From: Pseudoduganella dura
Lineage (GTDB): Bacteria > Pseudomonadota > Gammaproteobacteria > Burkholderiales > Burkholderiaceae_D
Length of the DNA: 64,000 bases
Reading direction: 5' to 3'
Assembly (NCBI RefSeq): GCF_009727155.1
Contig: NZ_WNWM01000002.1
Coordinates: forward strand, 1,860,001-1,924,000
Shown here: in pieces, positions 10,345-19,166 of the stretch
How the letters are laid out: each line of letters starts with the position of its first letter
Numbering within the stretch: position 1 is the first letter of the stretch
Position numbers and translations under genes: made by a program
The notes under the pieces: generated by a model
Seen by the model: the letters and a program-made list of their open reading frames with translations, nothing else
Told to the model about the DNA's origin: nothing
Database searches by the model: none

Positions 10345-10393
10345 CCGGGTTCGTGTCACATTGGTGCCAGGCACCGATGTGACACGAGCCCGG
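10345..10393. repeat. Large intergenic palindrome, GGTGCC-GGCACC type (copy 1)
   Basis: A 49-nt hairpin-forming sequence. Arms 10345-10368 and 10370-10393 pair almost perfectly (two G-T wobbles) around a single A. The central part shares its core (GTGTCACAT, GGTGCC-A-GGCACC) with the element at 33802-33846. It follows the regulator gene and may act as a terminator, although it has no T run. Confidence 0.8.
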
Positions 10394-10442
10394 CCATATT
10401 CAGGCATGCGCTGGCCCCGCAAGTAATTTTCGAGTTTCCCGC

Positions 10443-10467
10443 ACCACGGATCAGGTTCATCCGTGGT
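10443..10467. promoter_or_regulatory. 9-bp inverted repeat upstream of the GH105 gene
   Basis: ACCACGGAT (10443-10451) and ATCCGTGGT (10459-10467) are perfect inverted arms with a 7-nt loop and no T tract. It could be an operator or a weak terminator. Confidence 0.4.
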
Positions 10468-10484
10468 CGCCCACCTTGCTTAAC

Positions 10485-10514
10485 TGGCCAGACCAATCTA
10501 GAATGGCCTGACCA
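10485..10514. promoter_or_regulatory. Two direct copies of a FadR-family-like operator
   Basis: TGGCCAGACCA (10485-10495) and TGGCCTGACCA (10504-10514) are imperfect palindromes 19 bp apart, start to start, just upstream of the GH105 coding start (10544). Their form matches the short palindromes bound by GntR/FadR regulators. The neighbouring regulator at 9621-10316 is the obvious candidate. Confidence 0.6.
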
Positions 10515-10543
10515 AAAAGCCACGCCAACCCGACGGAGACAAG

Positions 10544-11947
10544 GTGAAAAACTCGAAGAAACTGCTGGCCGCCCTGGCCTGCTGCACGCTGCTGGGCGCC
10601 GCCCATGCCGAAGGCCCCTTCCGCAATACGGACAACAAGAACCTGAAGGATGTCTCCGAAGGCACCTATCCCGTGCCGTACAAGATGCCGGTCGTGGCCG
10701 AGATCACCGAGCAGCTGAACCGGATCCGCGCCTACATGGATCACGCCACGCCGACGTCCGTCGTCAACCGCAAGACCGGCGCGCCGATCACGGACTTCAA
10801 GACCCCCGTGGCCGACGCGGCCTTCGCGGAAGCGGCCGGCGACTACGGCATCATGGTGTACGAGATGGGCGTGGTGCATGCTGGCCTGATGAGCGCCGCG
10901 GAAGCCACCGGCGACAAGCGCTTCACCGCGATGACCAAGCGCCACTTCGACTTCTTCGGCCAGACGCTGCCCTACTTCCGCGCGCAGGAATCGAAGTTCC
11001 ACCTGGAGCGCCAGAACAGCTTCGCGCGCTTCATCGATCCCCGTTCGCTGGACGACACCGGCTCGATGTGCGCCGCGCTGATGCGCGCCAAGGCGGCGAA
11101 GATCGGCCCGGACCTGTCGTGGATGATCAACAGCTGCAACGACTGGGTGTCGAACAAGCAGTTCCGCCTGGCCGACGGCACGATGGCCCGCAAGCGCCCG
11201 CAGGCCGTTTCGCTGTGGGGCGACGACATGTACATGGCCATTCCCGCGCTGGCCGAGGCGGGCCGCATGACGGGCGAGCGCAAGTACTTCGACCTGGCGG
11301 TGGCCAATGTGCTGGGCATGTCCGAGCGTCTGTACAACCCGCAGCTGAACCTGTTCACGCACGGCTGGCACGAGCACGTGCCGAACGCGCCGCGCTTCTA
11401 TTGGGCCCGGGCGAACGGCTGGGCGGTCGTGGCGATGAGCGACCTGCTCGACGTGCTGCCGAAAGACCACCCCGGCTACGACAAGGTGCTGAACCAGCTG
11501 CGCTCCACGCTGAAGGGCATCGCCGAACTGCAGTCCGGCACCGGCCTGTGGCACCAGATGATCGACCGTAACGACTCGTACCTGGAAACGTCCGCCTCGG
11601 CGATGTTCACCTACGTGATCGCCCACGCGATCAACCAGGGCTGGATCAACCCCACCACGTATGGCTCGGTCGCGCAGGCCGGCTGGGTGGCCCTGACCAC
11701 GAAGATCAACGACAAGGGCCAGGTCGAAGGCACCTGCGTGGGCACCACCCTCGCATCGGACCAGGTCTACTACTACAACCGCCCGACCAGCGTGCACGCG
11801 CTGCACGGCTACGGCCCGGTGCTGCTGGCCGGCGCCGAGATGATCAAGCTGCTGAAGAACCCGAAGGTGAGCGTGGAGTACAAGCTGCGCACCTACCATT
11901 ACCAACCGAAGGATGGCGGCAAGACCGACTACCGCGAACACCAATAA
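10544..11947 (+). CDS. GH88/GH105-family unsaturated rhamnogalacturonyl hydrolase, secreted
   Basis: Releases the 4,5-unsaturated galacturonate left at the non-reducing end after pectate or rhamnogalacturonan lyase cleavage. The 467 residues begin with a signal peptide (KKLLAALACCTLLGAAHA), so the protein is exported. The (alpha/alpha)6 barrel shows SLWGDDMYMAIPALAEAG, whose aspartates match the catalytic position of YteR-type enzymes, and FYWARANGWAVVAMSDLL. The start is GTG 10544 behind GGAG at 10535-10538. The DUF4861 gene begins 3 nt after the stop, so the two form an operon under the putative FadR-type operators. Confidence 0.85.
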   Translation: MKNSKKLLAALACCTLLGAAHAEGPFRNTDNKNLKDVSEGTYPVPYKMPVVAEITEQLNRIRAYMDHATPTSVVNRKTGAPITDFKTPVADAAFAEAAGDYGIMVYEMGVVHAGLMSAAEATGDKRFTAMTKRHFDFFGQTLPYFRAQESKFHLERQNSFARFIDPRSLDDTGSMCAALMRAKAAKIGPDLSWMINSCNDWVSNKQFRLADGTMARKRPQAVSLWGDDMYMAIPALAEAGRMTGERKYFDLAVANVLGMSERLYNPQLNLFTHGWHEHVPNAPRFYWARANGWAVVAMSDLLDVLPKDHPGYDKVLNQLRSTLKGIAELQSGTGLWHQMIDRNDSYLETSASAMFTYVIAHAINQGWINPTTYGSVAQAGWVALTTKINDKGQVEGTCVGTTLASDQVYYYNRPTSVHALHGYGPVLLAGAEMIKLLKNPKVSVEYKLRTYHYQPKDGGKTDYREHQ

Positions 11948-11950
11948 GGG

Positions 11951-13177
11951 ATGACGATGACCCGTACCACTTTCAAGCTGGCGACAGTTTCCGCGCTGCT
12001 GCTGGCAGCGAACATCGGCAATGCCGCCGGCCTGCGCGTGACGCTGTCGCATGACCTGGACAGCGCCCGCCCGTCCGAGACGGTGACGATCGCGTGGAAG
12101 GACGTGAACGCCGCGCTGCCCGGCGCCCTGATCCAGCGCATCGCGGTGAAGGATGCCAGCGGCAAGGTGGTGCCGTTCCAGGTGACCAACGTGGCGCCGC
12201 ACGCCAAGGACCCGCAGAACGTGGGCGCCGCCTACGGCGACCTGATCTTCCAGCACAGCTTCAGGGCCGGCGAGAAGAGCGCCACCTACACGGTGGAAAA
12301 AACCGAGACGATCGCACCGGTGTTCCCGGCGCAGACATCGGCCCGCTACATCCAGGAACGCCTGGACGATTTCGGCTGGGAGAACGACAAGCTGGCGCAC
12401 CGCACCTACGGCCCCGCGCTGATGGCGCCGGCGCCGGCGGGCAGCGGCAAGGAAGTGCTGCAGACCTCCGGCCTGGACCTGTGGTTCAAGCGCGTGCCGT
12501 ATCCGATCGTCGACCGCTGGTACAACAAGGGCCATGACCATTACCACAAGGACGAAGGCGAAGGCATGGACTTCTACAACGTCGGCAAGTCGCGCGGTGC
12601 CGGCGGCACCGGCGTGTGGGATGGCAAGACGCTGCACGTGTCGGCCAACTACGCCGGCTGGAAGGTGCTGGCCAATGGCCCGATCCGCTCGATCTTCGAG
12701 CTGCGCTACGACAGCTGGGACGCCGCCGGCACGGCGGTCACGGAAGTCAAGCGCTTCACGGTGGATGCCGGCCACCAGCTGGACCGCATCGACAGCACGT
12801 TCGAGTTCAAGGGCCCGTCCACGCTGACGGTGGCCGTGGGCCTGAACAAGACGCCGACCGACAAGGGCGAGAACGGCGTGGTCGACGTCAAGCGGGACAA
12901 GGCATCCGGCACGCTGCTGCAGTGGATCGAGCAGCGCAGCAAGGGCGCGTTCGGCACGGCCGTGATCCTGCCGGGCGCGCAGGAATTCACGGATGACGCG
13001 CTGAACAATCTCGTGCTGGCGCAGGTGAAATCGGGTGAGCCGCTGCGCTATTACGCCGGCGGCGCGTGGAGCGGTGCGAAGGAGATCACCACCGCGGCGC
13101 AGTGGCAGGCTTACGTGGCCGACTTCGCGAAGCGGGCCGCGAGCCCGGTGAAGGTGAACCTGCAGGCGCAGCCTTGA
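11951..13177 (+). CDS. DUF4861-type secreted protein of a pectin-degradation cassette
   Basis: A 408-residue exported protein with an N-terminal signal peptide (TFKLATVSALLLAANIGNAA). The body is rich in beta strands and aromatic residues (WYNKGHDHYHKDEGEGMDFY, GGTGVWDGKTLHV). The pattern resembles DUF4861 proteins, which co-occur with GH88/GH105 enzymes and polysaccharide lyases. The reaction is not known to me; a carbohydrate-active role such as an unsaturated-uronide-processing enzyme or lyase is an inference from context. It is tightly coupled to the upstream hydrolase gene and followed by a bidirectional terminator. Confidence 0.7.
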   Translation: MTMTRTTFKLATVSALLLAANIGNAAGLRVTLSHDLDSARPSETVTIAWKDVNAALPGALIQRIAVKDASGKVVPFQVTNVAPHAKDPQNVGAAYGDLIFQHSFRAGEKSATYTVEKTETIAPVFPAQTSARYIQERLDDFGWENDKLAHRTYGPALMAPAPAGSGKEVLQTSGLDLWFKRVPYPIVDRWYNKGHDHYHKDEGEGMDFYNVGKSRGAGGTGVWDGKTLHVSANYAGWKVLANGPIRSIFELRYDSWDAAGTAVTEVKRFTVDAGHQLDRIDSTFEFKGPSTLTVAVGLNKTPTDKGENGVVDVKRDKASGTLLQWIEQRSKGAFGTAVILPGAQEFTDDALNNLVLAQVKSGEPLRYYAGGAWSGAKEITTAAQWQAYVADFAKRAASPVKVNLQAQP

Positions 13178-13213
13178 ACACGATGGCCTGAAGGTTACAG
13201 ACCCCGTTCCGGC

Positions 13214-13249
13214 AGGGCCGGCGCAATTGGAGTTGCGCCGGCCCTTTGC
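13214..13249. terminator. Bidirectional terminator between the DUF4861 gene and arsC
   Basis: A perfect 13-bp stem (13214-13226 with 13233-13245) with a 6-nt loop, followed on the plus strand by TT then GCTTTT. It serves two convergent genes. Confidence 0.75.
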
Positions 13250-13255
13250 TTTTCC

Positions 13256-13603
13256 TTACAGGATTTCATGCACCAGGGCGGGCGGCCGGCACAGCCGCAC
13301 GCCCTTCTCCGTGACCACGAACGGGCGGTTGATCAGCGCCGGATGGGCGCTCATCGCGTCAAGCAGCTGGTCGTCCGTCAGCGCCGCATCGGCGAGCTTC
13401 AATTGTTCGTACAAGTCGCCCTTGTCCCGCATCGCGCCGCGCGGCGTGAGACCCGCGCGGGCGATGATGTCCGCCAGTTCGGCGCGCGTCGGCGGATTCT
13501 TCACGTAATCGATGATCACGGGTTCGATGCCCGCTTCGCGGATCAGCGCGAGTGCGCCGCGCGAATTGCTGCATGCGTTGTTGTGGTAGATGGTAATGGG
13601 CAT
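13256..13603 (-). CDS. arsC: ArsC-family arsenate reductase (glutaredoxin type)
   Basis: A 115-residue thioredoxin-fold protein of the ArsC/Spx superfamily. MPITIYHNNACSNSRGALAL carries the single N-terminal catalytic cysteine (Cys11) in the usual ArsC position. KNPPTRAELADII and LINRPFVV also fit glutaredoxin-dependent arsenate reductases. The family motif is usually HNPxCGTSR; here it reads HNNACSNSR. No arsB, acr3 or arsR lies nearby, so arsenate may not be the main substrate. The start is ATG 13603 behind GGAG; the open frame to 13681 is not needed. Confidence 0.8.
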   Translation of the reverse strand: MPITIYHNNACSNSRGALALIREAGIEPVIIDYVKNPPTRAELADIIARAGLTPRGAMRDKGDLYEQLKLADAALTDDQLLDAMSAHPALINRPFVVTEKGVRLCRPPALVHEIL

Positions 13604-13702
13604 GGGAACTCCGGGCGTTGTTTTGACAGGGCCGGATGATAACGGAAGCAGGTGCGCAAAGGCTTCGTGGGAGCCGGGCACTCGACGCTTCGTGCCGGAC
13701 AG

Positions 13703-13731
13703 TTGTCACCAATCGTGAAATCTGATGTAAT
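13703..13731 (+). promoter_or_regulatory. Promoter of tRNA-Pro
   Basis: TTGTCA (13703-13708) and TGTAAT (13726-13731) have 17-bp spacing and five of six consensus matches each. They end 14 bp before the tRNA. Confidence 0.65.
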
Positions 13732-13745
13732 AATGCCTACACCGT

Positions 13746-13822
13746 CGGGGTGTAGCTTAGCCCGGTAGAGCGCTACGTTCGGGACGTAGAGGCCGGAGGT
13801 TCGAATCCTCTCACCCCGACCA
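13746..13822 (+). tRNA. tRNA-Pro (anticodon CGG)
   Basis: A 77-nt cloverleaf including an encoded CCA. The acceptor stem CGGGGTG (13746-13752) pairs with CACCCCG (13812-13818). The anticodon arm is CTACG-TTCGGGA-CGTAG, placing CGG at the anticodon. The T arm is GGAGG-TTCGAAT-CCTCT. It reads proline CCG codons, which are common in this high-GC genome. Confidence 0.96.
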
Positions 13823-14179
13823 AATTCCTCGCTTCAAATCAATCACTTACGAAGCCAGCTTTCTGGCTTCTCATGTCCATCCTGCTGAACGGCCAATTGA
13901 TACGACTCTTCGGCGGTTCGACTTTGGCTGCGCGATCGGCACAAACAGGGGATCAGCAGGACGACACAATGCTTGGCTATGGCAATGGGGCTTGTCTCGC
14001 CGGTGTCGTAAACCTGCCCACGTCAATCGGCCAAATCCCAGCGGACAAAGTACAGTCATCAGATTGCGCGGAGCTCCGCTGAATTGGGGGGTGAAACATT
14101 GCAATTGCCGTGTCAACGCGGTTAGCCGATCGTACGGCACGCCTATCCAAACCTGCTGATACCGGTCAGAGCGGGCTAT
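13823..14179. other. Intergenic stretch after tRNA-Pro without a recognisable gene
   Basis: 357 bases between the tRNA and the HTH-GAF gene. Short open frames on both strands (for example 13871-14140 minus) have no recognisable domain and are probably not real. Base composition drops below that of the flanking housekeeping genes here. I see no copy of the tRNA 3' end that would mark an attachment site, and no integrase. Confidence 0.5.
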
Positions 14180-14920
14180 CTATGAGGACTTCCCGAGTTC
14201 TTCGGATGCGATATGCGCCAGGTCAAGCAAGGCATGCAGTTCCGAACTGCGAAGCTTTCGTGGCTCACGATCGATGACGCACAGCGTACCAAGCACGTGG
14301 CCGGTCTTGCCACTTACCGGAACGCCGGCGTAGAAGCGAATGCGTGGTTCGTTCTGGACAAGAGGGTTGGTGAAAAATCGTGGATCACTTGCGGCATCCT
14401 CGACAATAAAGGGCTCCGTACCCAGTACTGTATGCGAGCAGAATGCCCATTCGCGTGGGGTTTCCTGTGCATCGAGCCCTACGCGCGCCTTGAACCACTG
14501 CCGTGTAGATGTCAGCAGGGAAATGAGTGCAATCGGTGACCCGGTTGCGAGCGATGCGAGCCGCACTATTCGATCAAAACGCTGTTCCGCAGCGGTATCG
14601 ACAAGCCCGGAACCATACAGGGCTTTCAGCCGATCCTGCTCGCTCCGACTGACAGGGTAGCCAGGATGTGCCTTGGCCAAAAATTCAGCAGCCGGTATCG
14701 TGGAGGTACTCATTTCACCGGCGACGGCATACCGGGCCTCATCGGGGAGCGGGGCCAGTTGCAGCAAATGCCCAATTTCATCAAACCTTGTCCGACGATG
14801 CCCGCCCGGAGTTTTCCAGGAAACGATCAGGCCGTTTTCCATCCACGCCTGTACAGTGCTCGTCGCTACGCCCAGGATCCGTGCCACTGCCGTGGTAGTA
14901 AGAATACTATCCTTGTCCAA
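14180..14920 (-). CDS. Helix-turn-helix (MerR/excisionase-type) protein fused to a GAF domain
   Basis: A 246-residue two-domain protein. Residues 1 to about 55 form a MerR/BldC-like DNA-binding helix-turn-helix (TTTAVARILGVATSTVQAWM, then KTPGGHRRTRFDEI). Residues about 105-245 form a GAF domain of the type found in sensor kinases (FDRIVRLASLATGSPIALIS, REWAFCSHTVL, IRFYAGVPV, LGTLCVIDREP). It may bind DNA in response to a small ligand or redox signal sensed by the GAF domain; the cysteine in the AFCSHTV segment is a candidate. It lies 70 bp downstream of the chemoreceptor gene on the same strand. Its function is unknown. Confidence 0.75.
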   Translation of the reverse strand: MDKDSILTTTAVARILGVATSTVQAWMENGLIVSWKTPGGHRRTRFDEIGHLLQLAPLPDEARYAVAGEMSTSTIPAAEFLAKAHPGYPVSRSEQDRLKALYGSGLVDTAAEQRFDRIVRLASLATGSPIALISLLTSTRQWFKARVGLDAQETPREWAFCSHTVLGTEPFIVEDAASDPRFFTNPLVQNEPRIRFYAGVPVSGKTGHVLGTLCVIDREPRKLRSSELHALLDLAHIASEELGKSS

Positions 14921-14990
14921 AACCGGTATATCCTTCCATCAGCTGCCACAAGATCCGATGCCACACCGGATCGCCGCCAGTCCTGCATCC

Positions 14991-16640
14991 TTAATGGATT
15001 GCCAATGTGATTGATGCTGGCCTGCCCAATTGGGACGGCGCCAGCTTTTGCTTCCTCAACGATGCAATCTCTGGCTGAATCCGGAAAACCGCCGCCTGTG
15101 CCGCCAGCTCGGCAGCTTGTTCATGCAACGATGCCGATGCAGCAAATGCTTCTTCAACCAAGGCAGCGTTTTGCTGGGTACCAGCGTCCATCTCCGAAAC
15201 CGCGCGGTTGATCAATTCGATGCCCTGGGCCTGTTCGGTACTGGCATCGCTGATTTCCGTAACGATCCGTGTCACCGATTCGATATTGTCCACTACTTCA
15301 TCCATTGTCCGGCCAGCCTCGGCGACCAAGGCGCTACCGGCGTCGACTTTTGCCAGCGAGTCTCCGATCAGTTCCTTGATCTCCTTCGCAGCGGCTGCCG
15401 AACGATGCGCCAGCGCCCTGACTTCCGATGCAACCACGGCGAAGCCACGTCCATTGTCACCTGCACGCGCAGCTTCCACTGCCGCATTCAAGGCGAGGAT
15501 GTTGGTTTGAAACGCGATGCTGTCGATGGTGCTCGTGATCTCGGCGATCCGTCGTGCACTGCTGTCGATGGTACCCATGGTTGCCACAACCTTCCCTACG
15601 ACAGCGCCGCCCCTGTTGGCGACGTCGCTGGCAAGCCTGGCCAGGCGACTCGCCTCACGTGCACCCTCACCATTCTGCTTTACCGTTGCAGTGAGCTCGT
15701 CCATTGCCGAGGCGGTTTCTTCGAGCGATGCGGCCTGCTGTTCGGTACGAACGGACAGATCGCGGTTACCATCTGCAATCTGTGCCGATGCCGCGGCAAT
15801 CCCGTCTGTTCCATTGCGGACCTGGCCAACAATCGTTGCGAGTTTTTCAGACATCGTATTCAGGGACGACAACAGCCGGGCGAATTCGTTATTGCCACGT
15901 ACTTCGGCGCGCGTGCTCAGATCTCCTTCTGCCACACGGCGTGCCACCGTAATGGCTTGATCGAGCGACCGGGTGACAGTGTTGGTCATGAACCGCCCCG
16001 CGATAATGCTCAGAATCAGGGCTGCCACCAGGCCTGCGCCCAACCACATCGTAGCGGAGTCAATGCGGGAATCGATGAGAAGACGATTCTTTTCGGCCCG
16101 TTCGTGCAGGTAGGCGGTGAGCGCTTTTGCATCCGCATCGCCGGCACGGTATGTCGGGTTGATCGTCCTGATGAGAATGGTCTGAGCCTCATCCCATTGA
16201 CCGGCTCCGATGGCACGCGCTGCAGCAGAAGTACTTTCGGTACCAAGCTTGCCACTTGTCTCGAACCACTTGTCAGCAAGTACCTTCTCCTCCTCGGACG
16301 TGATGCCACTCCGGTAGGTCTCCCAGAGCTTGCGAATGTCGACGACGTTCCGGTCAATCACACCGTAGTGGATGTCGAGCGGGTGATCATGCATCGCCGC
16401 GTATTGGGTTCCGGGATTGTGCTGGAGGGCCTGCAGAACCTGGCTACGGCTTCCTTCCATGCGGAGACGAATTTTGTCTACTGTTGCCTGCGCCGTAACA
16501 TCGGACAGGTGAATTTCCTGCAATGCATTCACTGCGTAGCGTGTCAGGCTGAGGCCCGACATGCCAACGGCAATTACCAGGGCAATGAGGGCACAGAGGG
16601 TACCGATCATCAGCGTTCGTACAGAGATTTTGTCAAGCAT
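14991..16640 (-). CDS. Methyl-accepting chemotaxis protein
   Basis: A 549-residue transmembrane chemoreceptor. The first membrane helix is at about 8-30 ([20 protein letters not shown]). A periplasmic four-helix-bundle domain follows to about 195, then a second helix ([19 protein letters not shown]), a HAMP domain and a long cytoplasmic signalling coil with the hallmark [18 protein letters not shown]. The periplasmic ligand is not identifiable. A TTG upstream at 16682 is possible, but ATG 16640 gives the normal short N terminus. It is divergent from the hybrid kinase at 16947, so the two may share a signal. Confidence 0.9.
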   Translation of the reverse strand: MLDKISVRTLMIGTLCALIALVIAVGMSGLSLTRYAVNALQEIHLSDVTAQATVDKIRLRMEGSRSQVLQALQHNPGTQYAAMHDHPLDIHYGVIDRNVVDIRKLWETYRSGITSEEEKVLADKWFETSGKLGTESTSAAARAIGAGQWDEAQTILIRTINPTYRAGDADAKALTAYLHERAEKNRLLIDSRIDSATMWLGAGLVAALILSIIAGRFMTNTVTRSLDQAITVARRVAEGDLSTRAEVRGNNEFARLLSSLNTMSEKLATIVGQVRNGTDGIAAASAQIADGNRDLSVRTEQQAASLEETASAMDELTATVKQNGEGAREASRLARLASDVANRGGAVVGKVVATMGTIDSSARRIAEITSTIDSIAFQTNILALNAAVEAARAGDNGRGFAVVASEVRALAHRSAAAAKEIKELIGDSLAKVDAGSALVAEAGRTMDEVVDNIESVTRIVTEISDASTEQAQGIELINRAVSEMDAGTQQNAALVEEAFAASASLHEQAAELAAQAAVFRIQPEIASLRKQKLAPSQLGRPASITLAIH

Positions 16641-16946
16641 GGCGGGATCCAGGAAATGAGTAATTTGAGCAACCGGAAGCAATCTTGCATCACATATTGC
16701 CGTACGTCAACTCAATTTCGTCAAAATCGTCAAATTACGCAACGCTCTCGGGAGCGATCTGGCAAGCCCCACCAACAGGCCTCTGACTGGTTCACCGCAG
16801 CCAAACCGGTACTGTGGAGATACCATCCGGGTTCAGAGACTCCTTCGTGCAACTTAACCGGCTGTCGGCCGTACAGTACGATTCCAAGCGCCAGAACACT
16901 AAAGCTCTGCAATAATGGCAACTTTTTACCCATCACTTTTCCGACA
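16641..16946. promoter_or_regulatory. Divergent intergenic region between chemoreceptor and hybrid kinase, with CGTCAA repeats
   Basis: About 306 bp of lower-GC sequence. CGTCAA occurs at 16705-16710, 16719-16724 and 16728-16733, reading TTGACG toward the chemoreceptor. The first could also serve as a -35 box 17 bp before CAAGAT. No gene is seen. Confidence 0.4.
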
Positions 16947-19166
16947 ATGAAGGTCAGAACGCACATCGCACTGCTTGTCGCAGCCATCCTGGTGCCTACG
17001 ATCCTGTTCTCGGCAGCAGTGTTGAACGTATTGCTTACCGCCGAGCGCAAGGCGGCACTACGCAGCATGCAGGAATTGGCACGTGCCTCTGTCAATGTGA
17101 TGGATCGTGAAATGACGTTTGCCATGGCTACTGCGCAGGCCTTGAGTACGTCACGAAACCTGCATGAGGGAAATTTTGAAGCGTTTTATGCCCAAGCGAA
17201 AACGACCAATTCAGATCGCGCCATCAGCGCCGCCCTCATCGATGAAACCGGCCAGCAGGTCTTCAATACCGTCCGTCCATTTGGAACACGCATACCCGCC
17301 CCCAATGCGGCAGCCAAGGCACGTGTCAAGAAAGTGATCGATGGCGGCCGGCCGGTCTTTAGCGACCTCATCAAGGGCAGCGCAACAGGAAAGTTCGTGG
17401 TCAGCGTTGAATATCCGGTCACCATCCATGATGGGCGACGTTTTGTCGTCAACGAATGGATGTTTTCCGAACACCTCAATGCACTCCTGCCAGCAAACGA
17501 TATCCCGGCATCGTGGCTGATTTCCGTGTTCGACAAACGGGGCATCACCATTGCGCGCAATATCAACCCGGACAAATTCGTCGGCAAACCTCCAAGGCCC
17601 GAAAGGCTGCGCACCATCCTTGCCGGATTCGAAGGGCTTTCGCGAGCCTATACCCGTGACGGTATCGAGATGCATGGCGCCTGGGAGCGTTCTTCCATCA
17701 CAGGATGGTCGGTTGGCGTAGGTGTGCCGGTATCCGAGATCGAAAAAATCGCCGTGCATTCCGTTGCACTGACAGCAGGTGGATTTCTCATTACGATACT
17801 TCTGGCCGTTGCAGGCGCCATGCTGTTCAGCCGAAGGCTGATCAGTGCGATAGATCAGGCATCCGCTTCGGCCGAGGCATTACCGGCATATCGTATTCCT
17901 CCTGTCGCAGACCTCCGTGTCGAAGAGATGAACCGGCTGCAAATGGCACTGCATCGTGCGGGGCACCTGCTTGTGGCCGGCGAAGCAACCAGACAACGGA
18001 GCCTGGAAGAAGCAAAGAATGCTCGTATCCATGCAGAACAGGCACAAAAAATTGCCGAGGACCAGAATCGGGCGAAAGACGAATTCCTGGCGATGCTGGG
18101 GCACGAACTACGTAATCCATTGGCGGCAATCGCATCGGGCGTCACATTGCTCAACATGCCTGACATCGGGAGCGAACGCTTCTCAAAAGTAAAAGCCATC
18201 ATACAGCGACAGACCCGGCATTTGAGCCATCTGGTCGACGAGCTGCTTGACGCTCATCGCATTCTCAGCGGCAAAATCAGGCTCGCAAAAAGTCCAACCG
18301 ATCTGAAGGTTGTCGTTGAATCCTGCCTGGCATCGCTTGAAGCCCGCGGCGCGACCAGGACACATGAAGTGAGCGTTTTCGCGTCCTCCGCTGTGGTCCA
18401 GGCCGATCCCACGCGCCTGGAGCAGATGATCTGTAATCTGCTCGACAACGCGCTGAAATACACTCCGGAAGGGGGATCCATTACTTTAAGGGTCCTGGCG
18501 AAAGGCGAGGACGCGATTGTGGAAGTGACCGACAGCGGCATCGGCCTGTCACCGGAGCTGCTGGACAAAGCCTTTGATGTGTTTGTGCAAGGCAAAGTGA
18601 TCAATCGAGCGAAAGGCGGCCTGGGGATCGGACTGGCGGTCGTCAATTCGCTTGCCAAACTGCATGGAGCAGAGCTGACGGCATACAGCGCAGGAATCAA
18701 CCAGGGCAGCACGTTTACGTTACGTTTCCCGCTCGCCGCCGCCGACCCTGCAGCGTTACCGCAGCGAACAGCAGGAGCGGCAGGTACCGCCCGGGTGCTT
18801 ATCATCGAAGACAACCGCGACGTAAGAGAAATGACGTCACTGATTCTTTGCGAACTCGGGTTCGCGGTTCATACCGCAGTCGATGGCGAAAGCGGTCTCC
18901 AGGCAGCATCGACAATCCTGCCCGACGTCGCATTGGTTGACATCGACCTTCCCGGCATATCCGGGTATGAAGTTGCTGAAAAATTGAAGAGCGACTGCGC
19001 GACAGAAGGGATCAAGCTTATTGCCGTGACCGGGTATGGGCAGGCTACGGATCAGCAAAAAGCACGCGATGCCGGCTTTGAAATGCATTTGACAAAGCCC
19101 GTACCCATCGAAGAACTTGCGGACGCGATTGCATATGTGACCCGGCAGGAGCCCGACCCCAGATAG
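16947..19166 (+). CDS. Hybrid sensor histidine kinase with extracytoplasmic sensor and receiver domain
   Basis: A 739-residue membrane kinase. It has an N-terminal membrane helix (HIALLVAAILVPTILFSAAV) and a periplasmic Cache-like sensor domain (about 35-275, with ALIDETGQQVFNT and VSVEYPVTI). A second helix (VALTAGGFLITILLAVAGAM) and coiled coil follow, then HisKA with DEFLAMLGHELRNPL (phospho-His), an HATPase (LLDNALKYTPEGG, GIGLAVVNSLA) and a C-terminal receiver (LIIEDNRDVRE; acceptor Asp in ALVDIDLPGISG). No separate DNA-binding partner is adjacent. A long open frame upstream of 16947 is antisense to the chemoreceptor gene and is not coding. Confidence 0.9.
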   Translation: MKVRTHIALLVAAILVPTILFSAAVLNVLLTAERKAALRSMQELARASVNVMDREMTFAMATAQALSTSRNLHEGNFEAFYAQAKTTNSDRAISAALIDETGQQVFNTVRPFGTRIPAPNAAAKARVKKVIDGGRPVFSDLIKGSATGKFVVSVEYPVTIHDGRRFVVNEWMFSEHLNALLPANDIPASWLISVFDKRGITIARNINPDKFVGKPPRPERLRTILAGFEGLSRAYTRDGIEMHGAWERSSITGWSVGVGVPVSEIEKIAVHSVALTAGGFLITILLAVAGAMLFSRRLISAIDQASASAEALPAYRIPPVADLRVEEMNRLQMALHRAGHLLVAGEATRQRSLEEAKNARIHAEQAQKIAEDQNRAKDEFLAMLGHELRNPLAAIASGVTLLNMPDIGSERFSKVKAIIQRQTRHLSHLVDELLDAHRILSGKIRLAKSPTDLKVVVESCLASLEARGATRTHEVSVFASSAVVQADPTRLEQMICNLLDNALKYTPEGGSITLRVLAKGEDAIVEVTDSGIGLSPELLDKAFDVFVQGKVINRAKGGLGIGLAVVNSLAKLHGAELTAYSAGINQGSTFTLRFPLAAADPAALPQRTAGAAGTARVLIIEDNRDVREMTSLILCELGFAVHTAVDGESGLQAASTILPDVALVDIDLPGISGYEVAEKLKSDCATEGIKLIAVTGYGQATDQQKARDAGFEMHLTKPVPIEELADAIAYVTRQEPDPR

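Noticed and set aside
10457..12775. 772-residue minus-strand open frame opposite the GH105/DUF4861 genes
   Set aside because: No motif or signal; both plus-strand genes beneath it have clear signal peptides and family motifs.
13256..13603. Arsenic resistance operon
   Set aside because: Only an ArsC-like gene is present; no arsR, arsB, acr3 or arsH is adjacent.
13746..13822. Attachment site of an integrated element at tRNA-Pro
   Set aside because: No integrase gene and no second copy of the tRNA 3' end were seen in the window; only the composition shift remains.
13871..14140. 89-residue minus-strand gene in the post-tRNA gap
   Set aside because: No ribosome-binding site, domain or coupling to neighbours; probably chance.
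15030..16946. Very long plus-strand open frame running into the hybrid kinase, suggesting a 1378-residue protein
   Set aside because: The first 639 codons are antisense to the chemoreceptor gene, have no domain, and a normal kinase start with membrane helix occurs at 16947.
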